Assembly (NCBI GenBank): GCA_012798435.1
Contig: JAAZNF010000097.1
Location: 1 to 53,022 of the forward strand
Direction: 5' to 3'
From: Myxococcales bacterium
GTDB lineage: Bacteria > Myxococcota > B64-G9
DNA: 53,022 bases
In this document: positions 9,497 through 17,893 of the stretch, one piece after another
Layout of the letters: the number at the start of each line of letters is the position of its first letter
How positions within the stretch are numbered: position 1 is the stretch's first letter
Translations under genes and position numbers: made by a program
The notes under the pieces: model-generated
What the model saw: the letters and a program-made list of their open reading frames with translations, nothing else
The model's database searches: none
Told to the model about the DNA's origin: nothing

Positions 9497-10424
9497 GCGG
9501 TTCCGCAAGGAATTCGCGGGCGCGCCGTTCGATGACTTCGAGATCGGGTGGCGCCGCCACCCACTCGATCCAGGGCTCGGCGCGGAACCAGGCCAGCTGC
9601 CGGCGGGCGTAGCGTCGGTGGGCCCGCTGGACCTCCTCCACCGCCCGCTCGAGCGTCCACTCCCCGGAAAGGTGCCGGACCAGCTCCCGGTAGCCGAGCG
9701 TCTTGAGGACGCGGCGCTCGGGCCCTCGGAGCATCTCGTTCAGCGAGCGCACCTCGTCGAGCCAGCCGCGCTCCATCATCCGCCGCACCCGCGAATCCAG
9801 CCGCTGGTAGAGCGCCTCGCGCGGCCAGTCGATGGCCAGCGCGAAAAATGGCTCCCGCGGCCTGGAGAACCCGTGCTCGCGCTGAAGTTCCGACATGCGC
9901 CGCCCGCTCTTCTCGAACACCTCCAGGGCCCGCACCAGCCGGACGCGATCCGTGGGCGCGAGGCGCGCGGCGCAGTCCGGGTCCACCTGCCGCAGGCGGC
10001 GATGGAGCCATCCCGGCTCGGCGTCCTCCTCGGCTTCCAGGCGCCGGCGCAGCTCCTCGTCGCGGGGCGGGGTATCGATGATGCCGAAAAGCAGCGAGCG
10101 GATGAAGAGCCCCGTTCCGCCGACCACGATAGGCGTCTTCTTCCGGGCATGGATGGCCGTGATCGCCTCGTCGGCGAGCTCTACGTAGCGGGCCGCCGAG
10201 AACACCTCGCCGGGCCGGCACACGTCGAGCAGGTGAAAGGCGCAAGCCTCGTCCGCGCCGCGGGCGGGCTTGGCGGTACCGATGTCCAACCCCAAGATCA
10301 CCTTGCGCGAGTCGGCAAAGACGAGTTCGCCGTCGAGGCGCCGGGCCAGCTCACGGGCCAGCTCCCCCTTGCCCGAGCCGGTGGCCCCGGCCACCACGAG
10401 CAGCGGCCGCGCCGCATCCCTCAC
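9471..10424 (-). CDS. miaA: tRNA dimethylallyltransferase MiaA
   Basis: Transfers dimethylallyl from DMAPP to N6 of A37 in tRNAs reading UNN codons. At 317 aa it has normal length. Motifs: P-loop GATGSGKG near the N-terminus, DSRKVILGLDIGTAKP (usual form DSxQVYxGxDIGTAKP, so the common Gln is Lys), FHLLDVCRPGEVFSAARY, VVGGTGLFIRSLL, and the C-terminal YARRQLAWFR. The GTG at 10424 overlaps the mutL stop as GTGA, implying translational coupling. An upstream in-frame extension exists but only shadows mutL. The mutL-miaA order is also found in E. coli. The 3' end overlaps the convergent gene at 9471-9496. Confidence 0.95.
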   Translation of the reverse strand: MRDAARPLLVVAGATGSGKGELARELARRLDGELVFADSRKVILGLDIGTAKPARGADEACAFHLLDVCRPGEVFSAARYVELADEAITAIHARKKTPIVVGGTGLFIRSLLFGIIDTPPRDEELRRRLEAEEDAEPGWLHRRLRQVDPDCAARLAPTDRVRLVRALEVFEKSGRRMSELQREHGFSRPREPFFALAIDWPREALYQRLDSRVRRMMERGWLDEVRSLNEMLRGPERRVLKTLGYRELVRHLSGEWTLERAVEEVQRAHRRYARRQLAWFRAEPWIEWVAAPPDLEVIERRAREFLAEPLSASSSRP

Positions 10425-12205
10425 CTGCGCAAAAACCACTTCTCGACCTCGGAGCGGGAAAGCCGGGTGAGGACCGGCCGGCCGTGCGGGCAACGGCTGG
10501 CGAAGTCGGTGCGCCGCATCTCGGCGAGCAGGGCGTTCACCTCGGAAAGCGAGAGCGTCTGGCCGGCGCGCACCGAGGCGTGGCAGGCCAGGCGGGCCAG
10601 GATCCCGTCCCGGGCCTCCTCCCAGGCCGCCGTTTGACCCAGGTCGGCCAGCTCGCCGAGCACCTCGACGAACACCGCCCGGGCGGCCAACGGGTCGATC
10701 CCGGCGGGCGCGGCGGTGATGCGCAGCACCCTCTCGCCGAAGGGCGCGGCCTCGAAACCCAGCTCGAAGAGCCGCCGCTCGTGCTCCGCGAACGAGGCCA
10801 TGAGGGCCGCGTTCGGCTCGACCTCCAGCGGCAATAGCAGCCGCTGGGCCAGCACGCCCCCCGCGCGGGCCTGAGTCCGCAGGCGCTCGAAGGTGATGCG
10901 CTCGTGCAGGGCGTGCTGATCGACCAGCACCAGCTCCTCCCCGTCCTCGAAGACCAGGTAGGTCTGCCACAGCGCGCCCAGGAAGCGGCCGAGGTCCGTC
11001 TCGCGCCCGGGCTCCGCCGGCGCCAGCGGGGCCGCAGCCGGCGGCCCTGCCTTCTCGAGTGAACGCGGCAGGGGCGCGCCGCGCGAGCGCTCGGCGAGCG
11101 AGAGGTAGCGCTGCACCTCCTCCCGCACCTCGGAAACTGCCGCGGCGGCGGCCGGGGGCCCGCCTGCGGGTTCCGACCGTCGCAGCACGTAGCTTCGCCC
11201 GCGCGAGAGCCAGGGGGAGCCCGCCAGGGCCTGGGCCACGCTTCCCGAGAGCAGGCGGTGCACCCGGTCCCCCTCGGCGAAGCGCACCTCGAGTTTCTGC
11301 GGGTGGACGTTCACGTCCACTTGCTCCGGCGGCAGCTCGAGCCGTGCCACCACCACCGGGTAGCGGCCCGGCGGCAGCAGGCTACGGTAGCCCGCCAGGG
11401 CGGCGTGCTGCAATACCCGGTCGCGCACGAAGCGCCCGTTGACGAAGACGTACACGTCCCGCGGCGATGTGCGCACGAGGTCCGGGTCGCCGATCATGCC
11501 CGAGACGGCATAGTCGCCGTCGCGGCCCGAGAACGGGTGCAGGTGCTCGAAGACCTCGCGCCCCAGCACCACCGCCACGCGCTGGGCGAAGTCCGCGGCC
11601 ACCGGCGCGTCGAGCAGCAGGCGCTTGCCGTGGCGAAGCGCAAGGCGCACCCCGGGCGCCATGAGCGCCAGGCGCACCATCCAGGCCTGGGCGTTCGAGA
11701 GCTCGGTGGCGGCGGAGCGCAGGAACTTGCGCCGCGCCGGCGTGTTGAAGAAGAGATCCGCCACCTCCACCAGGGTGCCTGGGGCCGCGCCGATCTCCCG
11801 CAGGCGCGAGCGCTCCCCGCCCTCGCAGGTGAGCTCCCAGCCCGTGTCGTCCTCGCGCCGCCGGCTCACCATGCGCAGCCGCGACACCGCCGCCAGGCTG
11901 GCCAGGGCCTCGCCGCGAAATCCCAACGAGCGTATGGCGTCGAGATCGGCGGGCTCCTTGAGCTTGGAGGTGGCGTGGCGCACCACCGAGAGCTCGAGGT
12001 CTTCGCGGGACATCCCCTCGCCGTCGTCGCTCACCCGGATGAGGGTGCGCCCCCCGTCCTCGAGCTGGCACTCGATGCTGCGGGCCCCGGCGTCCAGGCT
12101 GTTCTCGAGGAGTTCCTTGAGGGCGGAGGCCGGCCGCTCCACCACCTCGCCGGCGGCGATGCGGTCGATGAGCTCCGAGGAGAGCACATGGATCTTCCCG
12201 GCCAT
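10421..12205 (-). CDS. mutL: DNA mismatch repair protein MutL
   Basis: Mismatch-repair ATPase and nicking endonuclease, 594 aa. The GHKL N-domain shows ELLENSLDAG (E34, N35), the DDGEGM box near 61 and GFRGEAL near 95. The C-terminal domain keeps the endonuclease motif DQHALHERITFE, the ACHASVRAG-type motif and CPHGRP, so this should be a nicking MutL as in most bacteria lacking MutH. No MutH candidate is present here. I preferred ATG 12205 (MAGKIHVL) to ATG 12217 because MutL proteins begin close to IxxL and the upstream ATG lies inside a promoter-like -10. No ribosome binding site is evident. The gene is translationally coupled to miaA. Confidence 0.95.
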   Translation of the reverse strand: MAGKIHVLSSELIDRIAAGEVVERPASALKELLENSLDAGARSIECQLEDGGRTLIRVSDDGEGMSREDLELSVVRHATSKLKEPADLDAIRSLGFRGEALASLAAVSRLRMVSRRREDDTGWELTCEGGERSRLREIGAAPGTLVEVADLFFNTPARRKFLRSAATELSNAQAWMVRLALMAPGVRLALRHGKRLLLDAPVAADFAQRVAVVLGREVFEHLHPFSGRDGDYAVSGMIGDPDLVRTSPRDVYVFVNGRFVRDRVLQHAALAGYRSLLPPGRYPVVVARLELPPEQVDVNVHPQKLEVRFAEGDRVHRLLSGSVAQALAGSPWLSRGRSYVLRRSEPAGGPPAAAAAVSEVREEVQRYLSLAERSRGAPLPRSLEKAGPPAAAPLAPAEPGRETDLGRFLGALWQTYLVFEDGEELVLVDQHALHERITFERLRTQARAGGVLAQRLLLPLEVEPNAALMASFAEHERRLFELGFEAAPFGERVLRITAAPAGIDPLAARAVFVEVLGELADLGQTAAWEEARDGILARLACHASVRAGQTLSLSEVNALLAEMRRTDFASRCPHGRPVLTRLSRSEVEKWFLRR

Positions 12206-12212
12206 GCCGTGC

Positions 12213-12240
12213 ACCATACCACAGACAGGTTCGCGGCCAA
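12213..12240 (-). promoter_or_regulatory. Possible mutL promoter overlapping the first ATG
   Basis: On the minus strand TTGGCC (12240-12235), a 16-base spacer and TATGGT (12218-12213). The -10 includes the ATG at 12217. Transcription would begin close to ATG 12205, giving a nearly leaderless mRNA, which fits the missing ribosome binding site. The match is modest. Confidence 0.35.
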
Positions 12241-12602
12241 AAAACTGCTAATATGGAAAACTGCGAAGAACCAGTTGCCATGAGAAATCCTCGCACGGGG
12301 GCTCTGTCCCCGTGAACCCCCGAGAAAGAATTCCATAAGACCTGCTGATATGGAAAACCCCAGAGGGAAACTCGGAAAAAGGCTTCTGCTAAGGAAAAGC
12401 AGACAAAAACCTGCAACCAAGGAAAATCGCAGAAAAAAACAACATACCCTCTTCAATGAAGAGGAGCATGCTTGCATGCTCTCTATATCAGCAGATCCAG
12501 CCGAAGCCCGACCGCTGTCAATGGCGAGCGCCGCGATTGCTACGCGCGGCGCGCCGGCGCAACTTGTTGACTCGCCGGGCGGCTTGCCGTACAGAAGGCC
12601 TG
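12218..12602. repeat. AT-rich intergenic region with short repeats and three perfect hairpins
   Basis: No gene was found in this 385-base gap. Near-identical 17-base words occur at 12245-12261 and 12342-12358 (CTGCTRATATGGAAAAC), and the inverse ATATCAGCAG at 12485-12494. Perfect stems: CACGGGG/CCCCGTG at 12294-12314, CCTCTTCA/TGAAGAGG at 12448-12464, and AGCATGC/GCATGCT at 12465-12480. The last two abut. The stretch 12355-12450 is rich in GGAAAA and AGAAAA words, unlike the GC-rich genes on both sides. Confidence 0.6.
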
Positions 12603-13607
12603 ATGGCATCGCAGGAGCAACCGGGCCGCGTGGTGGCGCTCACCGGGGCGGCGGAGTTCTTGGGCCGGGAGCTGGGCAACCGCCTGCTCCACGACCCCCG
12701 CTGCCGCCGCGTGGTGGTGATCGACGTGCGTGAGCCGAACCTTTCGGGCGCGGGCCTCGAGTACGTCCAGCTCGACCTCACCTCCCCCAACGCCGGGCGG
12801 GAACTCGAGGCGGTCTTCGCCCGGCACCGGGTCGACACCCTGGTGCACCAGGCCTTTTTGTCCCACCCCATCCACGATCTCGACTACGCCCACGAGCTAC
12901 AGGTCATCGGCACCCTGCACCTGCTCCACGCCGCCGACAGCGCCGGCCTGCGCAAGGTGATCATGGAAGGCAGCACCATGGTGTACGGCGCGCGGCCGGA
13001 CAACCCCAACTTCATCCGCGAGGACGCGCCGCTGCGGGGCGTCTCGAACTGCCCGCAGGTGGCCGACTTGATCGCTGCCGAGCAAGCGCTGTGGGAGTTC
13101 GCCGCCCGCTCGCCCGACACCACGGTGACCTGCCTGCGGCTCGCCTCCATGTTGGGCCAGCACTCCGACGGCTTCATGATCCAGCTGCTGTCGCGGCCGC
13201 TGGTGCCCACGGTCATGGGCTTCGACCCCCTCTTCCAGTTCGTGCACGAGTCCGACGCGCTGGAGGCGCTGTGGCTGGCGTGGGAGCGGGATTGCCCCGG
13301 CGCCTTCAACGTGGCCGGGGACGGCGTGGTACCGCTCTCGGTGGCCATCCGCTCCGCCGGCCGCTTGCCGCTTCCCATCCCCCACCTGCTCAGCGAGCGG
13401 CTGGGAGGCTTCTTGTGGGCCTGCCAGCTCTCGGACACCCCGGTCGCGTTCTTCGATTACCTGCGCTACCTGTGGGTGGCGGACACCACCCGCGCGCGGC
13501 GTGAGCTCGGCTTTCGGCCGCGCTTCTCCTCGCACCAGGCGCTACAGAACTTCACCCTGCTCCACCGCATGCTGCCCAAGGTCCCCAGCGCCGGAGGCCG
13601 CCCATGA
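12603..13607 (+). CDS. NAD-dependent epimerase/dehydratase-type SDR protein
   Basis: Extended short-chain dehydrogenase/reductase-like protein, 334 aa. The N-terminal Rossmann motif reads VVALTGAAEFLGREL, a variant of TGxxGFxG, followed by acidic VVVIDVREP for NAD(H) ribose. The VYG segment after the EGSTM strand is present. The catalytic YxxxK is not visible at its usual place (VSNCPQVADLIAAEQ), so it may bind nucleotide without classical epimerase chemistry. I chose ATG 12603 because MASQEQPGRVVALTG gives a normal SDR start; the in-frame extension upstream runs through the hairpin region. The stop overlaps the next ATG (ATGA), so it is coupled to the acyltransferase. Substrate unknown; a lipid-linked role is inferred from the partner. 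Confidence 0.82.
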   Translation: MASQEQPGRVVALTGAAEFLGRELGNRLLHDPRCRRVVVIDVREPNLSGAGLEYVQLDLTSPNAGRELEAVFARHRVDTLVHQAFLSHPIHDLDYAHELQVIGTLHLLHAADSAGLRKVIMEGSTMVYGARPDNPNFIREDAPLRGVSNCPQVADLIAAEQALWEFAARSPDTTVTCLRLASMLGQHSDGFMIQLLSRPLVPTVMGFDPLFQFVHESDALEALWLAWERDCPGAFNVAGDGVVPLSVAIRSAGRLPLPIPHLLSERLGGFLWACQLSDTPVAFFDYLRYLWVADTTRARRELGFRPRFSSHQALQNFTLLHRMLPKVPSAGGRP

Positions 13608-14707
13608 GCCGCTCCGTCCTGGGCCGGGATCCGTTCACCCGCGCCCCCGCCACCCCGGCGGCCGCCGACAAGAGCCCTCCCGCGAAGACGCCCGCTCGGA
13701 AAGCGCGAAAGAGGCGGGCGGCCCGGCCGGCGGTCGCGCCCGAAAAGAGCCCACCCGCCCCGGCCCCCGAGTTCGCGGCGGAACCCCTCGTCGAGAAGGA
13801 GCTTCCGCCCCGGCCGGTCGATCGCCGCGAGCTGGTGGACGAGACCGAGGAGCTGTCTAGCGACACCGTCGGGATGCCGCTCGCGCCCGAGACCATCATC
13901 GGGCGCCTGGCCGCCTGGTCGCTCTCCTGCCGCGGGCTGGAGGTGGACGAGTTCGGCTTCGACCCGGTGTCGTGGGAAAAGGCAAAGCCGCTGCTGCGCT
14001 GGCTGGCCGACCGCTACTGGCGCATCCAGGTGCGGGGGCTCGATCACCTGCCGGCAGATGGGCCCTTTTTGGTGGTCGCCAACCACGGCGGGGTCCTGCC
14101 CTGGGATGCCCTCATGCTCAAGCTGGCCGTGGAGCGCGCGCGCGGCGAGGATATCCCGGTGCGGTTTCTGATGGAGGACTTCGTCTTCCACTTCCCCTTC
14201 CTGGGGCCGCTGCTCACCCGCCTGGGCGGCGCGCGGGCCCACCCGGACAACGCGAGAAGGCTCCTGCATCGGGGAGCGCCGCTGCTGGTGTTCCCGGAGG
14301 GCGACAAGGGCCTGGGCAAGCTCTACCGCAACCGTCACCAGCTCCAGCGTTTCGGGCGTGGCGGCTTCCTCAAGCTCGCCATCCGCGAAGGCGTCCCGCT
14401 ACTGCCGGCCGCCTTGGTGGGCCCGGACGAGATCCACCCGGTGGTGGCCCGCCTGCGCTGGCTGGCGCGGCCGCTGGGCCTGCCCTACCTGCCGGTGACC
14501 TTCACCTTCCCCGTGCTGGGCCCGCTGGGACTGCTGCCGCTCCCCGCCCGCTGGCGCATCGCCTTCGGCGAGCCGCTGCGCTGGGAGCGGCAGGCCATCG
14601 ACCCCGACGACTCCGTGCGCGTGGCCAGCGAGGCTGAGCGGGTGCGCGAACGAGTGCAGCAGATGGTCAATGACCTGCTCGACGAGCGTTCCCGCGCTGC
14701 CACCTGA
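13604..14707 (+). CDS. PlsC-type (lyso)phospholipid acyltransferase family protein
   Basis: Acyltransferase of the 1-acylglycerol-3-phosphate type, 367 aa. The first 75 residues are a Pro/Ala/Lys-rich low-complexity tail. The catalytic block is NHGGVLPWD (near 162-170), with six residues between His and Asp instead of the four of classic HxxxxD, as in some TMEM68/DGAT-like members. The second block is FPEGDKGLGKLYRNR. Hydrophobic segments near FLMEDFVFHFPFLG and the Pro/Leu-rich part near 300 would touch the membrane. It begins on the ATGA overlap with the SDR gene, so both products are likely needed together. Acyl donor and acceptor unknown. Confidence 0.85.
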   Translation: MSRSVLGRDPFTRAPATPAAADKSPPAKTPARKARKRRAARPAVAPEKSPPAPAPEFAAEPLVEKELPPRPVDRRELVDETEELSSDTVGMPLAPETIIGRLAAWSLSCRGLEVDEFGFDPVSWEKAKPLLRWLADRYWRIQVRGLDHLPADGPFLVVANHGGVLPWDALMLKLAVERARGEDIPVRFLMEDFVFHFPFLGPLLTRLGGARAHPDNARRLLHRGAPLLVFPEGDKGLGKLYRNRHQLQRFGRGGFLKLAIREGVPLLPAALVGPDEIHPVVARLRWLARPLGLPYLPVTFTFPVLGPLGLLPLPARWRIAFGEPLRWERQAIDPDDSVRVASEAERVRERVQQMVNDLLDERSRAAT

Positions 14708-14795
14708 AGCCGGGCGCCCCCGAGCCTCTCCGCCCCGGCGGGCCTTCTTCCGCCTCCACCGAAGATTTCTGCAAGCGAAATTCGACACCCCGCCG

Positions 14796-15674
14796 TCAAC
14801 CGTCGACCCGGTTTCGTCCCGCTTCTTTGGCCGCGTACAGGTGGCGGTCGGCCAGCTTGATGAAGTCCAGCCCCTCGGAGACCGAGTCGTCCAGCGTGGC
14901 CACCCCCACCGAGACGGTCACCGGGATGGCGGTGCCCTCGAAGTTGAAGACGTGCTCCTGCACCATTTTGCGCACCTTCTCGCCCATCATCATGGCCCGG
15001 GCGTGGTCGATCTCCGGCAGGATGATGGCGAACTCCTCGCCCCCGTAGCGCGCCAGGAAGTCCTCGCGCCGGATGTGAACCTTGACCACCTCCGACATGC
15101 CCTTGAGGATGTAGTCGCCGGCCAGGTGACCGAAGCTGTCGTTGATGTTTTTGAAGTGATCGATGTCGTAGATCATCAGGCTGAGGTCGCGCCCGTAGCG
15201 CCGGCTGCGGGAGATCTCCCGCTCCAGCGTCTCCATGAAGTAGCGCTTGTTGTACACCTGGGTGAGCCCGTCCACGGTGGTGAGGCGGTAGATCTCCTCG
15301 TGGTAGGCGTTCTCGATGTTGCCCCCCGAGAGGAACTTGAAGATGGTCCGGCCGATCTTGATGAAGTCCCCGTCGCGCAGGATCTTCTCCTCCACCGGCT
15401 CGTCGTTGACGTAGGTGCCGTTGGTGCTGCCCAGGTCGCGGATGAGGACCTTCTGCCCGTCGTTGGTGATCTTGGCGTGGCTGCGGGAAACCGACTCCTG
15501 GTCCACCTGGATGTCGGACTTGGCCGAGCGGCCGATGATGACCGTGGCCTTGTCCAGGCTGTACTTCTTGCCCAGGTCGAGGCCGTAGATCATCACCAGG
15601 CAGGCGGGGGTGCCGGCCGGGCGCTGTCCGATCTTGGAGATGACCGTGATGACCGTCTTGCTCTTGGGCGGCAC
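14796..15674 (-). CDS. FHA-domain diguanylate cyclase
   Basis: Makes cyclic di-GMP from two GTP, 292 aa. Residues 25-115 are a forkhead-associated domain with [17 protein letters not shown] and STNGTYVND, which bind phosphothreonine. Residues 130-290 are a GGDEF domain with active-site GGEEF (211-215) and metal-ligand Asp in MIYDIDHFK. The inhibitory I-site RxxD (R202-D205) lies exactly five residues before GGEEF, so product inhibition is expected. The start is GTG 15674 with GGGAGGAG 3 bases upstream. The FHA domain suggests control by Ser/Thr kinase signalling, common in Myxococcota. A c-di-GMP-type riboswitch lies 11 kb away. Confidence 0.95.
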   Translation of the reverse strand: MPPKSKTVITVISKIGQRPAGTPACLVMIYGLDLGKKYSLDKATVIIGRSAKSDIQVDQESVSRSHAKITNDGQKVLIRDLGSTNGTYVNDEPVEEKILRDGDFIKIGRTIFKFLSGGNIENAYHEEIYRLTTVDGLTQVYNKRYFMETLEREISRSRRYGRDLSLMIYDIDHFKNINDSFGHLAGDYILKGMSEVVKVHIRREDFLARYGGEEFAIILPEIDHARAMMMGEKVRKMVQEHVFNFEGTAIPVTVSVGVATLDDSVSEGLDFIKLADRHLYAAKEAGRNRVDG

Positions 15675-15791
15675 GCACTCCTCCCGCGGCTCTCAATGGA
15701 AGCGATGGTAACAAACCCCGCCCAGGCTGTCCAGAAAGCAGCCCCGCCGGCCCCGATTGACCTGCCCGAGCTGCCCCGTTACCATCGGCGC

Positions 15792-16688
15792 ATGACGTGG
15801 AGCTGCTTTCTCCTGTCCTTCCTCGCGGTGCTGCCGGGACCGGGCCCGGCGCCAAGCACGCCCGCGCCGCTGGATGTCTTCGAAAAGCTCCCCGAGAAGC
15901 TGGAGGGCTACCGGCGGGTGCCGGCGTCCGAGCGGTTCGACCACGAGACACTGTATCAACACATCGACGGGCACGCCGAGTTGTATTTGTCCTTCGGCTT
16001 TCGAGAGCTTCTGGTCCTTCGCTATGATCGTGACGGCGAGGCTCCCATCGAGGTCGAGATCTACGACATGGGCCGCTCCCAGGACGCCTTCGGGGTCTTC
16101 GCGCACGGCATGGAACGCGCCGAGCGAGAGGTCGGCCAGGACTCGCAGTACCTTTCGGGCATGCTCACCTTCTGGAAGGACCGCTTCGTCGTCACCGTCA
16201 CCGCCTACCCCGAGACGGAGCCGCGCCGCCGAGCGGTCTACGCGCTGGCCCGGACCATCGCCGGGCTCATCAAAAAAGACGGCGCGCTGCCCGGGGTCGT
16301 CCGGCGCTTGCCGAGGGAGGGCCTCGCCGCCGAAAGCGTGCGCTACTTCCGCCACCCGGTGTGGCTGAACAGCGCCTACCAGATAAGCGACGGAAATCCG
16401 CTGGCCCTCGGGCCGGACACGGACGCGGCGCTGGCGCGCTACAAGACGGGCGACAACCGGCACCTCCTGGTCCTGGTCGAGTACCCCGACGAGCGACGGG
16501 CCGCGGCGGCCGAGCAAAGCGCGCGCAAGGAGATCCTGGGAGATCAACCGGGGCCGGTGCGCCGGCCGGACGGGCGATACGCCGCTCTGTGCCGCAAGAA
16601 AAACCGGCTCGCGCTGGTTTTTTATGCGCCGGACGAGAAGACCGCTCGCGCCGCGCTGGAGCGCGCCGCGGAGAGGGAGGCCAGATGA
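15792..16688 (+). CDS. Secreted protein, DUF6599-like
   Basis: Predicted exported protein, 298 aa. A signal peptide (MTWSCFLLSFLAVLPG) is followed by a soluble domain: DVFEKLPEKLEGYRR, YQHIDGHAELYLSFGF, EIYDMGRSQDAFGVFAHG, FWKDRFVVTVTAYPE, and a second similar half with LLVLVEYPDE and GRYAALCRKKNRLALVF. I believe this is the DUF6599 family (recognised by eye, not checked). The stop overlaps the next ATG (ATGA), tying it to a Tat-exported DUF362 protein, a pairing that suggests a joint extracytoplasmic redox or metal role. The long in-frame extension upstream shadows the diguanylate cyclase and was discarded. Confidence 0.72.
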   Translation: MTWSCFLLSFLAVLPGPGPAPSTPAPLDVFEKLPEKLEGYRRVPASERFDHETLYQHIDGHAELYLSFGFRELLVLRYDRDGEAPIEVEIYDMGRSQDAFGVFAHGMERAEREVGQDSQYLSGMLTFWKDRFVVTVTAYPETEPRRRAVYALARTIAGLIKKDGALPGVVRRLPREGLAAESVRYFRHPVWLNSAYQISDGNPLALGPDTDAALARYKTGDNRHLLVLVEYPDERRAAAAEQSARKEILGDQPGPVRRPDGRYAALCRKKNRLALVFYAPDEKTARAALERAAEREAR

Positions 16689-17611
16689 AGACGTTCTCGC
16701 GCCGAAAGTTCCTCGCCACGGCCACGGCCGCGGCCACCGGAGGATGGCTCCTTGGCGGCGAGTCCAAGGGAAAAACACCGGCTGCACCGATAAAGCCGCC
16801 CCCCACCCCGGAGAAGGCGGCCTCGCTCGACAAGAGCCGGGTGATCCTCATCCGGAACAAAAGCGCCGTCGGCCCGGACGGCAAGGCGAACCCCGAGGTC
16901 GTCTCGCGCATGCTCGACGAGGCCGCCTGCGCGCTCACCGGAGAAAAAAAGCCTCTCGATGCCTTCGGCGCGCTCATCCGGCCCGATGACGTGGTGGGCA
17001 TCAAGTCGAACGTGTGGAAGTTCCTCCCCACTCCGCCCGAGGTCGAGCAGGCATTGAAGATCCGCATCGCCGAGCTGGGGGTAGCCGAGGACCGGATCGG
17101 CATCGACGACCGGGGCGTGCTCCAGAACCCGGTCTTTCAGCGCGCCACGGCGCTCGTCAACACCCGGCCCATGCGGACCCACCACTGGTCGGGGGTGGGC
17201 TCGCTCATCAAGAACTACATCATGTTCGTGCCCGACCCGTACAACCACCACGCCGATTCCTGCGCCGACCTGGCCGCCATCTGGAACTTGCCGCACCTCA
17301 AGGGAAAGACCCGGCTGAACCTGCTTATCATGCTCACTCCGCTCTTTCACAGCGTCGGCCCGCACGGGTTCAACCCGGAGCACGTCTTCACCTATGGCGG
17401 GCTCATCCTGAGCCGGGACCCGGTGGCGGCGGACGCGGTGGGCCTGCGGATCATCGAGGCCAAGCGGCGCGCCTTCTTCGGCGACGAGCGGCCGCTCAAC
17501 CCGCCGGCAAAGCACATCGCGCTCGCCGACACCCGCTACCACCTGGGCAACGCCGACCCGGCCCACATCGAGCTTGTCCGGCTCGGAGACGACAAGGACG
17601 CCCTGATCTGA
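16685..17611 (+). CDS. Tat-exported DUF362 family protein
   Basis: Exported DUF362 protein, 308 aa. A twin-arginine signal (SRRKFLATATAAATGG) means it is folded, probably with cofactor, before export. The domain follows: VILIRNKSAVG, DDVVGIKSNVWKF, GIDDRGVL, VNTRPMRTHHWSGVGSLIKN, NLLIMLTPLF, and YGGLILSRDPVAADAVGLRI. DUF362 proteins are sometimes fused to ferredoxin domains; here no CxxCxxC motif is present, so any cofactor is unknown. The ATG overlaps the preceding stop (ATGA). Function not established. Confidence 0.85.
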   Translation: MKTFSRRKFLATATAAATGGWLLGGESKGKTPAAPIKPPPTPEKAASLDKSRVILIRNKSAVGPDGKANPEVVSRMLDEAACALTGEKKPLDAFGALIRPDDVVGIKSNVWKFLPTPPEVEQALKIRIAELGVAEDRIGIDDRGVLQNPVFQRATALVNTRPMRTHHWSGVGSLIKNYIMFVPDPYNHHADSCADLAAIWNLPHLKGKTRLNLLIMLTPLFHSVGPHGFNPEHVFTYGGLILSRDPVAADAVGLRIIEAKRRAFFGDERPLNPPAKHIALADTRYHLGNADPAHIELVRLGDDKDALI

Positions 17612-17893
17612 CCTCCTTGGGCTTCGGCTTCATGTCCTCGATAATAAAAGAAAAAGCATGGGGACAGGCCCCGGATTTTTGCCTTTTTTTTTCTTCTATT
17701 GATAGCGCCTTTTCGGGGTTTTTCTTGTCAGCCAAACCGGGGTGCCTGGCACCGGCATGACCGGCATGAGCATGACCGGCATGACCTCGGCCTGACCACC
17801 TGAGCAGCCGGGGCCAGCCGGATTGATTTTGATTATCCGATCTGAGGTTATCGTCTTGAGAGCGTCTTGAAAAACTCGAAAGGAGAACCTCTG
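17612..17893. repeat. Intergenic region with G4-ACAGG-C4 motif, palindrome and 9-base tandem repeat
   Basis: No gene in this 282-base gap. GGGGACAGGCCCC at 17660-17672 is flanked by an A-rich left side and a T-rich right side (AAAAGAAAAAGC ... ATTTTTGCC then nine T), so it could act as a weak terminator for the DUF362 operon. GGTGCCTGGCACC at 17741-17753 is a perfect 6+1+6 palindrome. It overlaps a run of ACCGGCATG units (17751-17759, 17760-17768, 17775-17783) with one AGCATG spacer. Confidence 0.6.

Noticed and set aside
10425-10970. Upstream in-frame extension of miaA to 499 codons
   Set aside because: It runs antiparallel in frame space through mutL; MiaA homology starts at the GTGA overlap.
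14670-15791. Long N-terminal extension of the DUF6599-like gene
   Set aside because: It is antisense to the diguanylate cyclase, and the signal peptide marks the true start at 15792.
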